Positions 27,329 to 36,961 are shown, counted from the stretch's first letter. The stretch is 64,000 nucleotides of DNA from Gallaecimonas mangrovi (GCF_003367375.1 NZ_CP031416.1:1433501-1497500), one strand, 5' to 3'. Translations and numbers: made by a program. Notes: generated by a model not told the origin, from the letters alone.

Positions 27329-29659
27329 CTATTTGAGCTTATACGCCATCACGTAATCGCCGATGGTGGTGCCAATGGAGCCATGGCCCCCGGCAACCTG
27401 TACCACCATTTGTTCACCTTTACTGTTCACATAGGTCATGGGGGTCGCTTGGCCACCGGCTGGCAGGCGGGCATGCCACAGCACTTTCCCAGAGCTAAGG
27501 TCGTAGGCACGAATGTAGTTATCGACAGCGGCTGACATAAACACCACGCCACCGGCGGTGATAACCGGGCCACCAATACCAGGAACGCCCATTTTAATTG
27601 GCAGCGGTAGTGGCGACAGGTCGCGAATGGTGCCGTTTTTGTGCTTGTAGGCCACTTTGCCGGTGGTCAAATCAACCCCTGCTACATAGCCCCAAGGCGG
27701 CTGCTGGCAAGGCACGCCTAACGGTGACAAGAACGGTTTCATGTTTACCGCGTAAGGGCCACCTTCATTGGAATTAAGGCCGTGTTCGCCTTGGTTGGCT
27801 GGGCCGATGTCGGAACCGTCTTTTTTCACCAGGGTCGAGGTGAAGGCAAGGTACAGCGGCATGCCAAACATCACTTGCCGTTTCGGATCTACCGCTACGC
27901 TGCCCCAGTTAAAGACGCCGAAGTTCCCCGGGAAAACAATGGTGCCTCGGCTCGATGGCGGTGTGTACTGGCCTTCATAGCGCAGCTTTTTAAATTCAAT
28001 GCGGCACCAGAGCTGGTCAAAGGGCGTTGCCCCCCACATGTCAGACTCTTTGAGTTTCGGTGGCTTGAAGTTAAGAGCTGAGCTTGGCTGGGTTTTAGCG
28101 GTGTAGTCACCCTTGATTTCAGTGCCTTGCGGGGCTGGGTGCTCGGTTATGGGGTAAATGGGCTCCCCGGTTTTACGGTTAAGCACATACACATCACCTT
28201 GCTTGGTGGGTACCACCAGCGCCGGTTCAAGGCCGTCTTTGGTGCGAAGATCGAGCAGTACGGGCTGGGCCGGGGTATCCATGTCCCAAAGGTCATGGTG
28301 AATAAACTGGCGCACCCAGGCAACCTTACCGGTATCGAGATCCAGCGCCACTACCGACGAAGAGAACTTTTCTTCGGCGGGGCTACGGTAGGTACCGATT
28401 TGGTCAGGGGTACGGTTCCCCATGGGGAAGTAGGCCAAACCCAGCTTGGTATCGGCACTGGCAACAGACCAGCTATTGGGGGAGCTGGTGGTGTAAACCT
28501 GGCCGGGGCCAATAGGCGCGGTTTCATCTGGGTTACCAGAGTCAAAGTTCCATTTCAGCTCGCCGGTGTGCACATCAAAGGCACGAATAACACCGGATGG
28601 GGAGTTAACGGCGTAGTTGTCATTCACCGAACCACCCACAATCACCAGGCCTTTGGCGACCAGCGGCGGTGAGGTGGAGTAGTAATAGCCATGCTGCTTA
28701 AAGGGCATGTGCTGGGTGAGATCTAAAATACCGTCGTCAGCAAAGTTACTGCAGCGCGCGCCTGTTGCCGGGTCAACGGCAATCAGCTTGGCGTCAGAGG
28801 TTGGCAGGAAAAGCTCGGCGTCACAGGCTTTGGGGGCCAGCTTTTCTGACGGGGTGGTCAGGGTTTGGGCTACCGGCACTATGCCTGATGCAGGCGGCTG
28901 GTAAGAAACGCCGCGGCAGGTTTGGTGCTGGCGCTGCAAGTCTGGCGAAATATTGGCTGTGTATTGCCACTCTTTCTTACCGGTATCGGCATTCAGTGCC
29001 ACCAGCCAGTTGTGCGGCGTACAAATATAGAGGCTATTGCCGATTTTAAGCGGCGTGGCTTCATAAGTGGTTTCACCTACATCGCCGGGGCCTTTTTTGT
29101 CACCGGTTTGGTATTGCCAAGCCAGGGTGAGGTTTTTCACGTTCTTGCTGGTGATTTGGTCAAGCGGTGAATAACGCTGGCCCATATCTGAGCGGCCATA
29201 GGCATACCAGCTATCTTCTGGAGAGTTGCCAATGTTGGGGGCGGCAACTTTCACTTCGGCGCTAAGTTGGCCACTGGTGTCGTGTTTATCAACCAGCAGT
29301 GAGGCCAGGGTGCCTACCGCTAATACAGCCCAAACCGGCAGTAACACTTTGATACCGCCACGGCGGAATTTGGGAGCTATCAGCAGCGGAATGGCCAAAA
29401 TCAGGAATAGACCCATGCGGGTTGCCAACGGCCACCAGTCAAAACCCGATTCAGAAAGTGCCCATAGGGCAGTACCAACCAGAAATACGGCATAGAGTAA
29501 TCTGGCGATGGTTTGTTGTTTTTTTACAAAAAAACCAGTTAACAGAAAGGCCAGACCGGCAATGGCGTAATAGACACTGCCTCCTAGCGTGATAAGCCAT
29601 ATACCGCCCGTAAGCAGCACGAGGCCGAGTAGAATGAAGACGATTGCTAGCACGATCAT
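27329..29659 (-). CDS. gcd: Membrane-bound PQQ-dependent glucose dehydrogenase
   Basis: 776 residues. Five N-terminal membrane helices (about 1-125) anchor an eight-bladed periplasmic PQQ propeller. The domain starts with SWYAYGRSDMGQRYSPLDQI and includes LAWQYQTGDKKGPGD, HHDLWDMDTPAQPVLLDL and the tryptophan-docking blades (GYVAGVDLTTGKVAYKHKNG). It oxidises glucose, or quinate/shikimate in close relatives, and passes electrons to ubiquinone. Length is close to E. coli Gcd (796). No PQQ biosynthesis genes lie in this window. AAAGGA lies before the ATG at 29659. Which sugar is used cannot be settled here. Confidence 0.9.
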   Translation of the reverse strand: MIVLAIVFILLGLVLLTGGIWLITLGGSVYYAIAGLAFLLTGFFVKKQQTIARLLYAVFLVGTALWALSESGFDWWPLATRMGLFLILAIPLLIAPKFRRGGIKVLLPVWAVLAVGTLASLLVDKHDTSGQLSAEVKVAAPNIGNSPEDSWYAYGRSDMGQRYSPLDQITSKNVKNLTLAWQYQTGDKKGPGDVGETTYEATPLKIGNSLYICTPHNWLVALNADTGKKEWQYTANISPDLQRQHQTCRGVSYQPPASGIVPVAQTLTTPSEKLAPKACDAELFLPTSDAKLIAVDPATGARCSNFADDGILDLTQHMPFKQHGYYYSTSPPLVAKGLVIVGGSVNDNYAVNSPSGVIRAFDVHTGELKWNFDSGNPDETAPIGPGQVYTTSSPNSWSVASADTKLGLAYFPMGNRTPDQIGTYRSPAEEKFSSSVVALDLDTGKVAWVRQFIHHDLWDMDTPAQPVLLDLRTKDGLEPALVVPTKQGDVYVLNRKTGEPIYPITEHPAPQGTEIKGDYTAKTQPSSALNFKPPKLKESDMWGATPFDQLWCRIEFKKLRYEGQYTPPSSRGTIVFPGNFGVFNWGSVAVDPKRQVMFGMPLYLAFTSTLVKKDGSDIGPANQGEHGLNSNEGGPYAVNMKPFLSPLGVPCQQPPWGYVAGVDLTTGKVAYKHKNGTIRDLSPLPLPIKMGVPGIGGPVITAGGVVFMSAAVDNYIRAYDLSSGKVLWHARLPAGGQATPMTYVNSKGEQMVVQVAGGHGSIGTTIGDYVMAYKLK

Positions 29660-29860
29660 AATATAATAATTCCTTTATATGTTGCGTTGTAAAAATACCA
29701 CATTTACGTTTCATGTTCAGGTGCTAAGTCGTTAGGGAAGCCTAGGTAAAGTGGTAGGAAAAACAAGCAATCCAAGGTGTTGCATTCAGTTGTAAAGTCT
29801 CTTACGGCAACGGTAAAACGTTATCACAAGGTTTATTAATGAAATGGATACCAGCAAAGG

Positions 29861-30802
29861 ATGCGCAAGATGATGAAGATAACGACTGCTTTTGTACTTT
29901 TTTTGTGGCTGTTGGTTGGCAATGTAATGGCGGCTCAGGCAGCCGATAACCGGCTTTGGACCCTTTACGAGCAAACCCTCAAACAAGCCAAATACGTGGA
30001 TTTAACCCATACCATCACCCCCAATATTCCGGTGTGGGCTGGTTTTGGCCCCTCAACATTTGCCCCAGCTAAGGCTGGCATCAGTGTTGATGGCTATGTC
30101 AAAAAGGGCCAAGCCTATCAATATGCCAAGCAGGGGTTTGAAGCCACCGCCTACCAGTTAAGTACCGACCAGCTCGGTACTCAGTTAGACCCTCCCGCCC
30201 ATTGGGCGCCCGAGTATCCGGCTATTGATGAGTTACCGGCCACCTATACCATCAGGCCTTTAGTGGTGATCAGCATTGTTGAACAGGTAAAAAAAGACCC
30301 CGGCTATGCCTTGCAAGTCAGTGACATTAAAGCCTTTGAGAAAAAACACGGCTTAATTCCAGCAGGCTCGGTGGTGTTTGTGCGCTCCGATTGGTCCAAA
30401 ACCTGGCCAAATCCCGCCCTGGCAACCCAAACACCGTTTCCAGCGGTGAGTTTGGCGGCACTGAAATTTTTGCACCTCAAACGGCATATTCTTTTTCACG
30501 GCCATGAGCCATTAGACACCGATAACACCCCGAATTTAGAGGGTGAACACTGGTTGATGCACCACGGCTATGCCCAGGCTGAAGGGGTGGCTAACCTCGA
30601 TAAAGTGCCGGCCACGGGGGCACTGGTGGCGATGGGGTATCCTAAATTCGGTGGCGGTACCGGTGGCTATGCCCGTTACATTGCGATTTGCCCGCCCAAC
30701 TGGCCTTATGGTGTGAAAATAGGCGAGGTGCCGGAAGCGCCGCTGCAAAAGTACAGCACGCCGTTGCACTTTGATGAGAAAGCCGGAATGCGCATTCGTT
30801 AA
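29861..30802 (+). CDS. Exported cyclase-family protein (kynurenine formamidase-like metal hydrolase)
   Basis: 313 residues with a signal peptide (TTAFVLFLWLLVGNVMAAQA; cleavage near residue 26). The PF04199 cyclase fold follows: YVDLTHTITPNIPVWAGFGP, the metal-site region DQLGTQLDPPAHW (with Gln replacing the usual His of GTHxDAP), and HGHEPLDTD. Family members hydrolyse N-formylkynurenine or similar amide or lactone bonds. Export to the periplasm and the His-to-Gln change make the substrate uncertain. It is divergent from gcd, with about 200 bases of shared upstream region. Confidence 0.8.
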   Translation: MRKMMKITTAFVLFLWLLVGNVMAAQAADNRLWTLYEQTLKQAKYVDLTHTITPNIPVWAGFGPSTFAPAKAGISVDGYVKKGQAYQYAKQGFEATAYQLSTDQLGTQLDPPAHWAPEYPAIDELPATYTIRPLVVISIVEQVKKDPGYALQVSDIKAFEKKHGLIPAGSVVFVRSDWSKTWPNPALATQTPFPAVSLAALKFLHLKRHILFHGHEPLDTDNTPNLEGEHWLMHHGYAQAEGVANLDKVPATGALVAMGYPKFGGGTGGYARYIAICPPNWPYGVKIGEVPEAPLQKYSTPLHFDEKAGMRIR

Positions 30803-30859
30803 GGCTTTTAACGGCGCCTTGGCAATGGGACAATAATGCCCTTGATGAGGAGTTTTATG

Positions 30860-31150
30860 ATGGCCACAGCCAGCGCTTACCATATTTTGGTTAAAACCCG
30901 TGAAGAAGCCGACATGCTGTTGGCCAAGCTCAAAAAAGGGGCCGATTTTAATAAACTGGCCAAGCAGCATTCGCTGTGCCCGTCTAAACGCCGTGGTGGC
31001 GATTTAGGTGAGTTTAAAAAAGGCGATATGGTTAAAGCCTTTGATGACGTGGTTTTTAAAAAGCCGCTGTTTGAAGTGCAGGGGCCGGTAAAAACCAAGT
31101 TTGGTTGGCACCTGATTAAAACCGTCTACCGCTCCACCGATTGGAAATAA
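30860..31150 (+). CDS. ppiC: Peptidyl-prolyl cis-trans isomerase PpiC (parvulin)
   Basis: 96 residues, a single parvulin domain. Recognised by AYHILVKTREEADMLLAKLKKG, CPSKRRGGDLGEF and FGWHLIKTVYR, closely parallel to E. coli PpiC (93 residues). It speeds proline isomerisation in the cytoplasm. ATG 30860 is chosen: GAGGAG sits seven to eight bases upstream, and the protein then starts MATASAYHIL. The longer frame from 30836 is unnecessary. Confidence 0.93.
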   Translation: MATASAYHILVKTREEADMLLAKLKKGADFNKLAKQHSLCPSKRRGGDLGEFKKGDMVKAFDDVVFKKPLFEVQGPVKTKFGWHLIKTVYRSTDWK

Positions 31151-31177
31151 AAAAGGCCGCTTTAAGCGGCCTTTTTT
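31149..31177. terminator. Bidirectional terminator between ppiC and the galactosidase gene
   Basis: AAAAAAGGCCGC and GCGGCCTTTTTT form a near-perfect palindrome with A and T tracts, four bases before the end of the convergent galactosidase gene. Confidence 0.88.
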
Positions 31178-31180
31178 ACG

Positions 31181-32704
31181 TTAGACGCCCGTCACTTTTA
31201 ATAGCACCGCGCCGTGCGCCGGCACCTTAAACTGCCTTTTATCGGTTGCAACCCCTTGCTGGCGCCAAAGATCAGTGACCTTACTGATGCGGGTAAAACC
31301 GGTTTCAGCGGGGGTGAAACTAATCACTTGGGGCGCTTTACTGCGGTTAAAAAGCGCAACTGCTTGGCTACCGTCAGCCAAGGCTTTGGTCCAGACCTCG
31401 GTGTTTGCATCCTTGCTTACGGCCTGGCCTTGAATGCCTTTGGCATCTTGGTCGATTGCAATTACGCCGGGGTTTTCCAGCAGTTGGCTGGTGGCTTTAT
31501 CCATATGGCGAAGGTCGTGGCCCATCAGTAGCGGCGCTGCCGACATCGCCCAGAGTGTCATGTGGGTGCGGTATTCATCCTCGCTCATGCCGCCATTGCC
31601 CACTTCCAGCATGTCAGGGTCATTCCAGCCGCCGGGGCCGGCGTTACTGGCAGCGCCGTTTTTATCAAAGCCTAACTTGGCCATCACGCTGTATTTGTCG
31701 CTGATATCGCCCGTGGTACGCCACAGGTGGCCACCAACACTACGGCCCCAGCTGCCAACGTTGTCGCGGCCATATTCACACAAGCTGTAAATAATGGGCC
31801 TGCCGGTGGCGCGAAGCGCCTGGCCCATTTGCTGGTAAGCCCCGCGAATTTGCGCTTGGGTTTGGTAGAAGGCTTCACCAGAGCACAGATCGTACTTAAG
31901 GTAATCGATGCCCCAGGCGGCATAGGTTTTGGCGTCTTGTTCGACGTGGCCGTAACTGCCTTCATAGCCGGCGCACGTTTTAGGGCCGGGGGAACTGTAA
32001 AGCCCGAGTTTGAGGCCTTTATTGTGCAAGTAGTCGGCTAGGGCCTTCATGTCTGGAAAGCGGGCATTGGGCTGAATACTGCCATCAGCGGCGCGCTTGC
32101 CTTGCCAGCCATCATCGATATTGATGTAGCGATAGCCAGCATCGCGAAGGCCTGATGCCACCATGGCATCAGCGATTTCGCGAACGGTTTTATCGTCAAT
32201 ATGGTCGGCGAATTTGTTCCAGCTGCTCCAACCCATGGGTGGCGTTTTTGCCAGGCCGTCTGGCTTGAGTGCCGTGTAAGAGGGCAGGTTGCTGAGGTGA
32301 AAGCGGCGCGCTTTGGCATCGGCTTCGCTGCCACGTACGGCATCGTTATCCAGTTTGCCGTACCAAACCTGCCCCTTTACATGCAGCCTGTCGCCGTTAA
32401 GGGCCGCTGTCCAGGTTTTGGCCGGAACATGCGGGTTACCGTTGGAAATGCCGAAATGAGCGACGCCGTTTTCCACCGTTAAGTTTTGCATGGGCATGGG
32501 GCCATACCAGTCGCTGGTCATCACGCCACTGTAGCCTTTAGTGGTGTGGCTTATTTCAATCATTCTTACTCCCGGAAAATCGGGGACTTGATTGAATAGC
32601 CAAACACCACTGATATCGGCTTTGGGCTTGGGCTGACAGCCTGAAACAATGGCGGCGGCTACGCACACAAGTCCTAGGATGCGCAGAGTTTTCATTAACG
32701 ACAT
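31181..32704 (-). CDS. GH27 alpha-galactosidase, probable lipoprotein
   Basis: 507 residues. The lipobox VSGC near residue 23 gives a lipid-anchored, exported enzyme. After a roughly 130-residue N-terminal beta domain comes the GH27 barrel: TPPMGWSSWNKF, YINIDDGWQG, the catalytic nucleophile Asp in YLKYDLCSGE and the acid/base Asp in WNDPDMLEVGNGG. It ends in a C-terminal beta domain. The enzyme releases alpha-galactose from galacto-oligosaccharides or glycoconjugates. It sits alone, without a transporter or repressor nearby. The ATG at 32704 has a weak ribosome site; ATG 32695 is an alternative. Confidence 0.92.
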   Translation of the reverse strand: MSLMKTLRILGLVCVAAAIVSGCQPKPKADISGVWLFNQVPDFPGVRMIEISHTTKGYSGVMTSDWYGPMPMQNLTVENGVAHFGISNGNPHVPAKTWTAALNGDRLHVKGQVWYGKLDNDAVRGSEADAKARRFHLSNLPSYTALKPDGLAKTPPMGWSSWNKFADHIDDKTVREIADAMVASGLRDAGYRYINIDDGWQGKRAADGSIQPNARFPDMKALADYLHNKGLKLGLYSSPGPKTCAGYEGSYGHVEQDAKTYAAWGIDYLKYDLCSGEAFYQTQAQIRGAYQQMGQALRATGRPIIYSLCEYGRDNVGSWGRSVGGHLWRTTGDISDKYSVMAKLGFDKNGAASNAGPGGWNDPDMLEVGNGGMSEDEYRTHMTLWAMSAAPLLMGHDLRHMDKATSQLLENPGVIAIDQDAKGIQGQAVSKDANTEVWTKALADGSQAVALFNRSKAPQVISFTPAETGFTRISKVTDLWRQQGVATDKRQFKVPAHGAVLLKVTGV

Positions 32705-32873
32705 GTTGGTGATGCTCTTAATTTGTATACCGTATATAAATTAAGTAACACAGGCTGGCATGGAGTTACAAAGGCTTAGTGCTTGTTATTAAAAGCCTTG
32801 GTGACTAAGTGAGAACCGCTTGAGATCTTTACTCGGTGCTATTGAGCAAAAACACTCCAAGATGGTTTTACAT

Positions 32874-32938
32874 CGGTGGGTGATGCCGGGTTCGAACCAT
32901 TGCCTCGGTTCTGGTATCGGCGGGAGGTGCGTGGCACC
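32874..32938 (-). pseudogene. Decayed tRNA-Val copy
   Basis: Keeps the acceptor and T-arm half (GGTGGGTGATGCCGGGTTCGAACC on the plus strand). The anticodon and D arms are replaced by unrelated GC-rich sequence. Confidence 0.6.
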
Positions 32939-32959
32939 TTTGACCCGATGTTAATAAGC

Positions 32960-32985
32960 AAAAAGCCACCCGAAGGTGGCTTTTT
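32960..32985 (-). terminator. Terminator of the tRNA-Val array, distal copy
   Basis: AAAAAGCCACC, CGAA loop, GGTGGCTTTTT. It works in either direction and repeats at 33077. Confidence 0.75.
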
Positions 32986-32988
32986 GAT

Positions 32989-33054
32989 TGGTGGGTGATA
33001 GCAGGTTTGCATCATTGCCCCCGGTTCTGGTATCGGCGGGAGGTGCGCGGCACC
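32989..33054 (-). pseudogene. Decayed tRNA-Val copy
   Basis: Starts with TGGTGGGTGATA as in the real genes, then diverges (GCAGGTTTGCATC), with the remains of an anticodon-stem GGGAGGTGC. It lies between two copies of the terminator. Confidence 0.6.
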
Positions 33055-33076
33055 TCTAGACCCGGTGTTAATAAGC

Positions 33077-33100
33077 AAAAAGCCACCCGAAGGTGGCTTT
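33077..33100 (-). terminator. Terminator of the tRNA-Val array, proximal copy
   Basis: Same AAAAAGCCACC/GGTGGCTTT stem as at 32960, six bases downstream of the first complete tRNA-Val gene. Confidence 0.75.
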
Positions 33101-33105
33101 CAAAT

Positions 33106-33181
33106 TGGTGGGTGATACCGGGTTCGAACCAGTGACCCCCTCCTTGTAAGGGAGGTGCTCTCCCAGCTGAGCTAATCACCC
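33106..33181 (-). tRNA. tRNA-Val (TAC), copy 1
   Basis: 76 nt including encoded CCA. On the minus strand the 5' end is GGGTGATTAGCTCAGCTGGG. The anticodon loop CTTACAA gives anticodon TAC. The T loop is TTCGAAC. Confidence 0.97.
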
Positions 33182-33226
33182 TAAATCTGTAGTGGCGCCC
33201 TGGGATTATGACGACACGTTTTAACA

Positions 33227-33291
33227 TGGTGGGTAATACTGGCTTGGACCAGTTATTCCCGGTTCTTGTTTAAGTGGGAGGTGCTCTCCCA
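33227..33291 (-). pseudogene. Decayed tRNA-Val copy in the 208-bp unit
   Basis: TGGTGGGTAATACTGGCTTGG retains the acceptor outline. The D/anticodon region is degenerate and ends in GGGAGGTGCTCTCCCA. It recurs identically at 33435. Confidence 0.6.
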
Positions 33292-33313
33292 TTCTCTAGA
33301 ACAAAAACCAAAT

Positions 33314-33389
33314 TGGTGGGTGATACCGGGTTCGAACCAGTGACCCCCTCCTTGTAAGGGAGGTGCTCTCCCAGCTGAGCTAATCACCC
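33314..33389 (-). tRNA. tRNA-Val (TAC), copy 2
   Basis: Identical to copy 1. The 208-bp interval from copy 1, decayed copy included, repeats exactly, so it is a recent tandem duplication. Confidence 0.97.
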
Positions 33390-33434
33390 TAAATCTGTAG
33401 TGGCGCCCTGGGATTATGACGACACGTTTTAACA

Positions 33435-33499
33435 TGGTGGGTAATACTGGCTTGGACCAGTTATTCCCGGTTCTTGTTTAAGTGGGAGGTGCTCTCCCA
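33435..33499 (-). pseudogene. Decayed tRNA-Val copy, second unit
   Basis: Exact repeat of the decayed copy at 33227, 208 bases further on. Confidence 0.6.
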
Positions 33500-33521
33500 T
33501 TCTCTAGAACAAAAACCAAAT

Positions 33522-33596
33522 TGGTGGGTGATACCGGGTTCGAACCAGTGACCCCTCCTTGTAAGGGAGGTGCTCTCCCAGCTGAGCTAATCACCC
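33522..33596 (-). tRNA. tRNA-Val (TAC), copy 3, one base shorter
   Basis: 75 nt. It matches the others except for one missing C/G in the variable loop (GGTC instead of GGGTC). Stems and anticodon are intact. Confidence 0.9.
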
Positions 33597-33641
33597 TAAA
33601 TCTGTAGTGGCGCCCTGGGATTGTGACGACACGTTTTAATA

Positions 33642-33717
33642 TGGTGGGTGATACCGGGTTCGAACCAGTGACCCCCTCCTTGTAAGGGAGGTGCTCTCCC
33701 AGCTGAGCTAATCACCC
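33642..33717 (-). tRNA. tRNA-Val (TAC), copy 4
   Basis: 76 nt, same sequence as copy 1, encoded CCA. Confidence 0.97.
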
Positions 33718-33788
33718 TAAATCTATAGTGTCGTCCTGGGTAACGCGACGCCACATTGTATTGGTTTGGCAGGTTCCTAAAAGGAATA

Positions 33789-33864
33789 TGGTGGGTGATA
33801 CCGGGTTCGAACCAGTGACCCCCTCCTTGTAAGGGAGGTGCTCTCCCAGCTGAGCTAATCACCC
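33789..33864 (-). tRNA. tRNA-Val (TAC), copy 5, promoter-proximal
   Basis: 76 nt, same sequence as copy 1. First gene transcribed from the strong promoter at 33882-33909. Confidence 0.97.
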
Positions 33865-33881
33865 CTGCCATGTGGAGCGGT

Positions 33882-33909
33882 ATTATAGGGAGGGGTTTTT
33901 CACTGTCAA
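33882..33909 (-). promoter_or_regulatory. Consensus sigma70 promoter of the tRNA-Val array
   Basis: On the minus strand TTGACA (33909-33904), a 16-base spacer and TATAAT (33887-33882) match both consensus hexamers. It lies about 18 bases upstream of tRNA-Val copy 5. Confidence 0.85.
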
Positions 33910-34034
33910 CCCAATTCACTGCAACCCCGCCTGAATGCTGAATTTTTCAGCGCGACAGGTGTTTGGGTCCCACCAGTGCAGTGCTAGAATAAGCCCTTTA
34001 TTTGGCCCTGTGTCTCAACAGAATAAGTGTGTCC

Positions 34035-35450
34035 ATGAACGTCAAAACTCGTTTTGCCCCTAGCCCTACCGGTTTTCTTCACGTTGGCGGTGCTCGTACC
34101 GCGCTGTATTCCTGGCTGTTTGCCCGCCATAACAAAGGCGAGTTTGTACTGCGTATCGAAGACACCGACTTAGAACGTTCTACCCCTGAAGCCATTGAAG
34201 CCATTTTAGATGGCATGAACTGGCTGGATTTGCAGTGGGATGAAGGTCCTTACTATCAAACCAAGCGTTTTGACCGTTACAAAGAACTGGTGCAGCAGCT
34301 TTTAGACGAGGGTAAGGCCTATAAATGCTATTGCTCTGTTGAGCGCTTGGAAGCCATGCGTGAAGCGCAAATGGCAAGTGGTGAAAAACCCCGTTACGAC
34401 GGCAAATGCCGGGGCGATCACAGCGAGCACAGTGCCGACGAACCTTTTGTCATCCGCTTTAAAAACCCGCAAGAAGGGTCAGTGGTGTTTGATGACAAGG
34501 TCCGCGGCCGCATCGAAATCGCCAACAAAGAACTGGACGACCTGATTATTCAGCGCAGCGACGGTAGCCCAACCTACAACTTCTGCGTTGTTGTGGACGA
34601 CTGGGATATGGGCATTACCCACGTTGTGCGTGGTGAAGACCACATCAACAACACCCCGCGCCAAATCAACATTCTTAAAGCCCTTGGTGCGCCGGTGCCC
34701 GAGTATGCCCATGTGTCGATGATTTTAGGCGACGACGGCAAAAAGCTGTCTAAACGCCACGGCGCCGTATCGGTTATGCAGTACCGCGATGACGGTTATC
34801 TGCCGCAAGCGCTACTGAATTACCTGGTGCGTCTGGGTTGGTCTCACGGTGACCAAGAGGTGTTCAGCCTTGATGAAATGGTAGAGCTGTTCACCTTGGA
34901 GGCCATCAATAAAGCGGCCAGTGCCTTTAACACCGAAAAACTAAATTGGCTGAACAACCACTACATTCGCCATTTGCCACCTGAGGTCGTCGCCGAATAT
35001 CTGGCTTGGCACATGGCCGACCAAAACATCGATACCACCCAGGGCCCAAGCCTTGCGGCCTTGGTTGCGGTGATGGGCGAGCGGGTGAATACCTTGAAGG
35101 AAATGGCAGTCCAAAGCCGCTACTACTTTGAAGATTTTGCCAGTTTTGACGAAGCTGCCGCTAAAAAGCACTTACGGCCGGTAGCGCAGGTCCCACTGGA
35201 ACGGGTGAAAGCCAAACTGGCAGCGCTGGCTGACTGGACGCCAGAGGCTATTCATACCGCTATCCAAGCCACCGCTGACGAGTTGGAAGTGGGGATGGGT
35301 AAAGTCGGTATGCCGCTGCGTGTTGCCATTACCGGTGCCGGGCAGTCACCGTCTTTGGATGTGACTGCACACCTAATTGGTAAGGAACGCTGCTTGGCAC
35401 GTTTAGACCAAGCCGTTGATTTTATCGTCAAACGGGCCGCTGAGGCGTAA
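34035..35450 (+). CDS. gltX: Glutamyl-tRNA synthetase
   Basis: 471 residues from ATG 34035 ([19 protein letters not shown]), preferred over the in-frame 34002 start because this is the family N-terminus. A class I synthetase that charges tRNA-Glu. The HIGH-type motif is in [15 protein letters not shown], and the KMSKS-type motif is KKLSKRHG. The anticodon-binding helical domain covers about 320-470. It is flanked by tRNA-Val genes upstream (opposite strand) and by tRNA-Ala/tRNA-Glu genes downstream, as gltX often lies next to tRNAs in gammaproteobacteria. Confidence 0.97.
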   Translation: MNVKTRFAPSPTGFLHVGGARTALYSWLFARHNKGEFVLRIEDTDLERSTPEAIEAILDGMNWLDLQWDEGPYYQTKRFDRYKELVQQLLDEGKAYKCYCSVERLEAMREAQMASGEKPRYDGKCRGDHSEHSADEPFVIRFKNPQEGSVVFDDKVRGRIEIANKELDDLIIQRSDGSPTYNFCVVVDDWDMGITHVVRGEDHINNTPRQINILKALGAPVPEYAHVSMILGDDGKKLSKRHGAVSVMQYRDDGYLPQALLNYLVRLGWSHGDQEVFSLDEMVELFTLEAINKAASAFNTEKLNWLNNHYIRHLPPEVVAEYLAWHMADQNIDTTQGPSLAALVAVMGERVNTLKEMAVQSRYYFEDFASFDEAAAKKHLRPVAQVPLERVKAKLAALADWTPEAIHTAIQATADELEVGMGKVGMPLRVAITGAGQSPSLDVTAHLIGKERCLARLDQAVDFIVKRAAEA

Positions 35451-35457
35451 AAGCGTA

Positions 35458-35486
35458 TTGACAGCAAATTAGGGGCTGCATAGAAT
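35458..35486 (+). promoter_or_regulatory. Sigma70 promoter of the tRNA-Ala/tRNA-Glu operon
   Basis: TTGACA (35458-35463), a 17-base spacer and TAGAAT (35481-35486), followed by a GC-rich discriminator GCGCCTCGC, the pattern of stringently controlled stable-RNA promoters. It starts eight bases after the gltX stop. Confidence 0.85.
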
Positions 35487-35499
35487 GCGCCTCGCACTT

Positions 35500-35520
35500 A
35501 AGGGGAGCCAGTCTCCCCTT
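35500..35520 (+). other. Leader hairpin before the first tRNA-Ala
   Basis: AAGGGGAG and CTCCCCTT pair around CCAGT in the transcript leader, four bases before tRNA-Ala copy 1. It could help processing of the precursor or terminate gltX read-through. Confidence 0.55.
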
Positions 35521-35524
35521 TATT

Positions 35525-35600
<76 letters not shown>

Positions 35601-35767
35601 AATTTGGAACTTAGCGGTTTTCGGTGATACCGGAAAATCGGTCGGCGACAAAGGTTGCCTCGTTCAATTTTGCTCAGTTCCCACCGTTATTCATTGTGGC
35701 CTCGGCGGCAATGGCGCGTAGCGCGACAATTCAAGTGGTACCAGCAAAGCCATTTGATACAGATTTT

Positions 35768-35843
<76 letters not shown>

Positions 35844-36049
35844 AATTTGGAACTTAAGCGGTTTTCGGTGATACCGGAAAATCGGTCGGCGGCAAAGGTT
35901 GCCCCGTTCAATGCCGCTAAGCTCCAGTGAATAAATCATCGATGTCCTAGCATTGATGTGAGGCAAAGCGGTATGCCGCTGGGCTTTGATTAGCAAAGCC
36001 CTGCCTTACAAAAATCAGCGCAAAGCCACGCTTTGCAAACCTGATTTTT

Positions 36050-36125
36050 GTCCCCTTCGTCTAGAGGCCTAGGACACCGCCCTTTCACGGCGGTAACAGG
36101 GGTTCGAATCCCCTAGGGGACGCCA
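36050..36125 (+). tRNA. tRNA-Glu (TTC), copy 1
   Basis: 76 nt with encoded CCA. Starts GTCCCCTTCGTCTAGAGGCC; the loop CTTTCAC gives anticodon TTC. A stray tRNA-Glu 3' end (CCCCTAGGGGACGCCA) lies at about 36257-36274. Confidence 0.97.
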
Positions 36126-36280
36126 AATAAAGAACGTGGTGACGAAAACCAGTCAGTCACCTAGGGGTAAGAACCCCTGCCGTTCGACTAAAACGCAGCA
36201 GCGTTTTAGAACAGCCGAAAGGCTGGCCCGAAGGGCGAAACGCCTGGCGTTTCGTAATCCCCTAGGGGACGCCACAATTT

Positions 36281-36356
<76 letters not shown>

Positions 36357-36562
36357 AATTCGGAACTTAGCGGTTTTCGGCGATGCCGGAAAATCGGTCG
36401 GCGGCAAAGGTTGCCCCGTTCAATTCCGCTTAGCTCCAGTGAATAAATCATCGATGTCCTAGCATCGATGTGAGGCAAAGCGGTGTTGCCGCTGGGCTTT
36501 GATTAGCAAAGTCTCGCCTTACAAAAATCAGCGCAAAGCCACGCTTTGCAAACCTGATTTTT

Positions 36563-36638
36563 GTCCCCTTCGTCTAGAGGCCTAGGACACCGCCCTTTCA
36601 CGGCGGTAACAGGGGTTCGAATCCCCTAGGGGACGCCA
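36563..36638 (+). tRNA. tRNA-Glu (TTC), copy 2
   Basis: Identical to tRNA-Glu copy 1 and 513 bases from it. Confidence 0.97.
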
Positions 36639-36793
36639 AATAAAGAACGTGGTGACGAAAACCAGTCAGTCACCTAGGGGTAAGAACCCCTGCCGTTCGA
36701 TTAAAACGCGGCAGCGTTTTAGAACAGCCGAAAGGCTGGCCCGAAGGGCGAAACGCTAAGCGTTTCGTAATCTCCTAGGGGACACCACAATTT

Positions 36794-36869
<76 letters not shown>

Positions 36870-36961
36870 AATTCGGAACTTAAGCGGTTTTCGGTGATAC
36901 CGGAAAATCGGTCGGCGGCAAAGGTTGCCCCGTTCGATACCGTCTAGCTCCACCAAAACCG

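Larger units (their letters stand above)
32705..33105. other. Gene-free stretch holding decayed tRNA-Val copies and terminators
   Basis: Downstream end of the minus-strand tRNA-Val array. It contains two degenerate tRNA copies (32874 and 32989 onwards) and two identical stems AAAAAGCCACC/GGTGGCTTTT. No protein gene is seen. Confidence 0.7.

Noticed and set aside
32839..33919. Small minus-strand ORFs carrying VISSAGRAPPLQGGG
   Set aside because: They are translations of the tRNA-Val array, not proteins.
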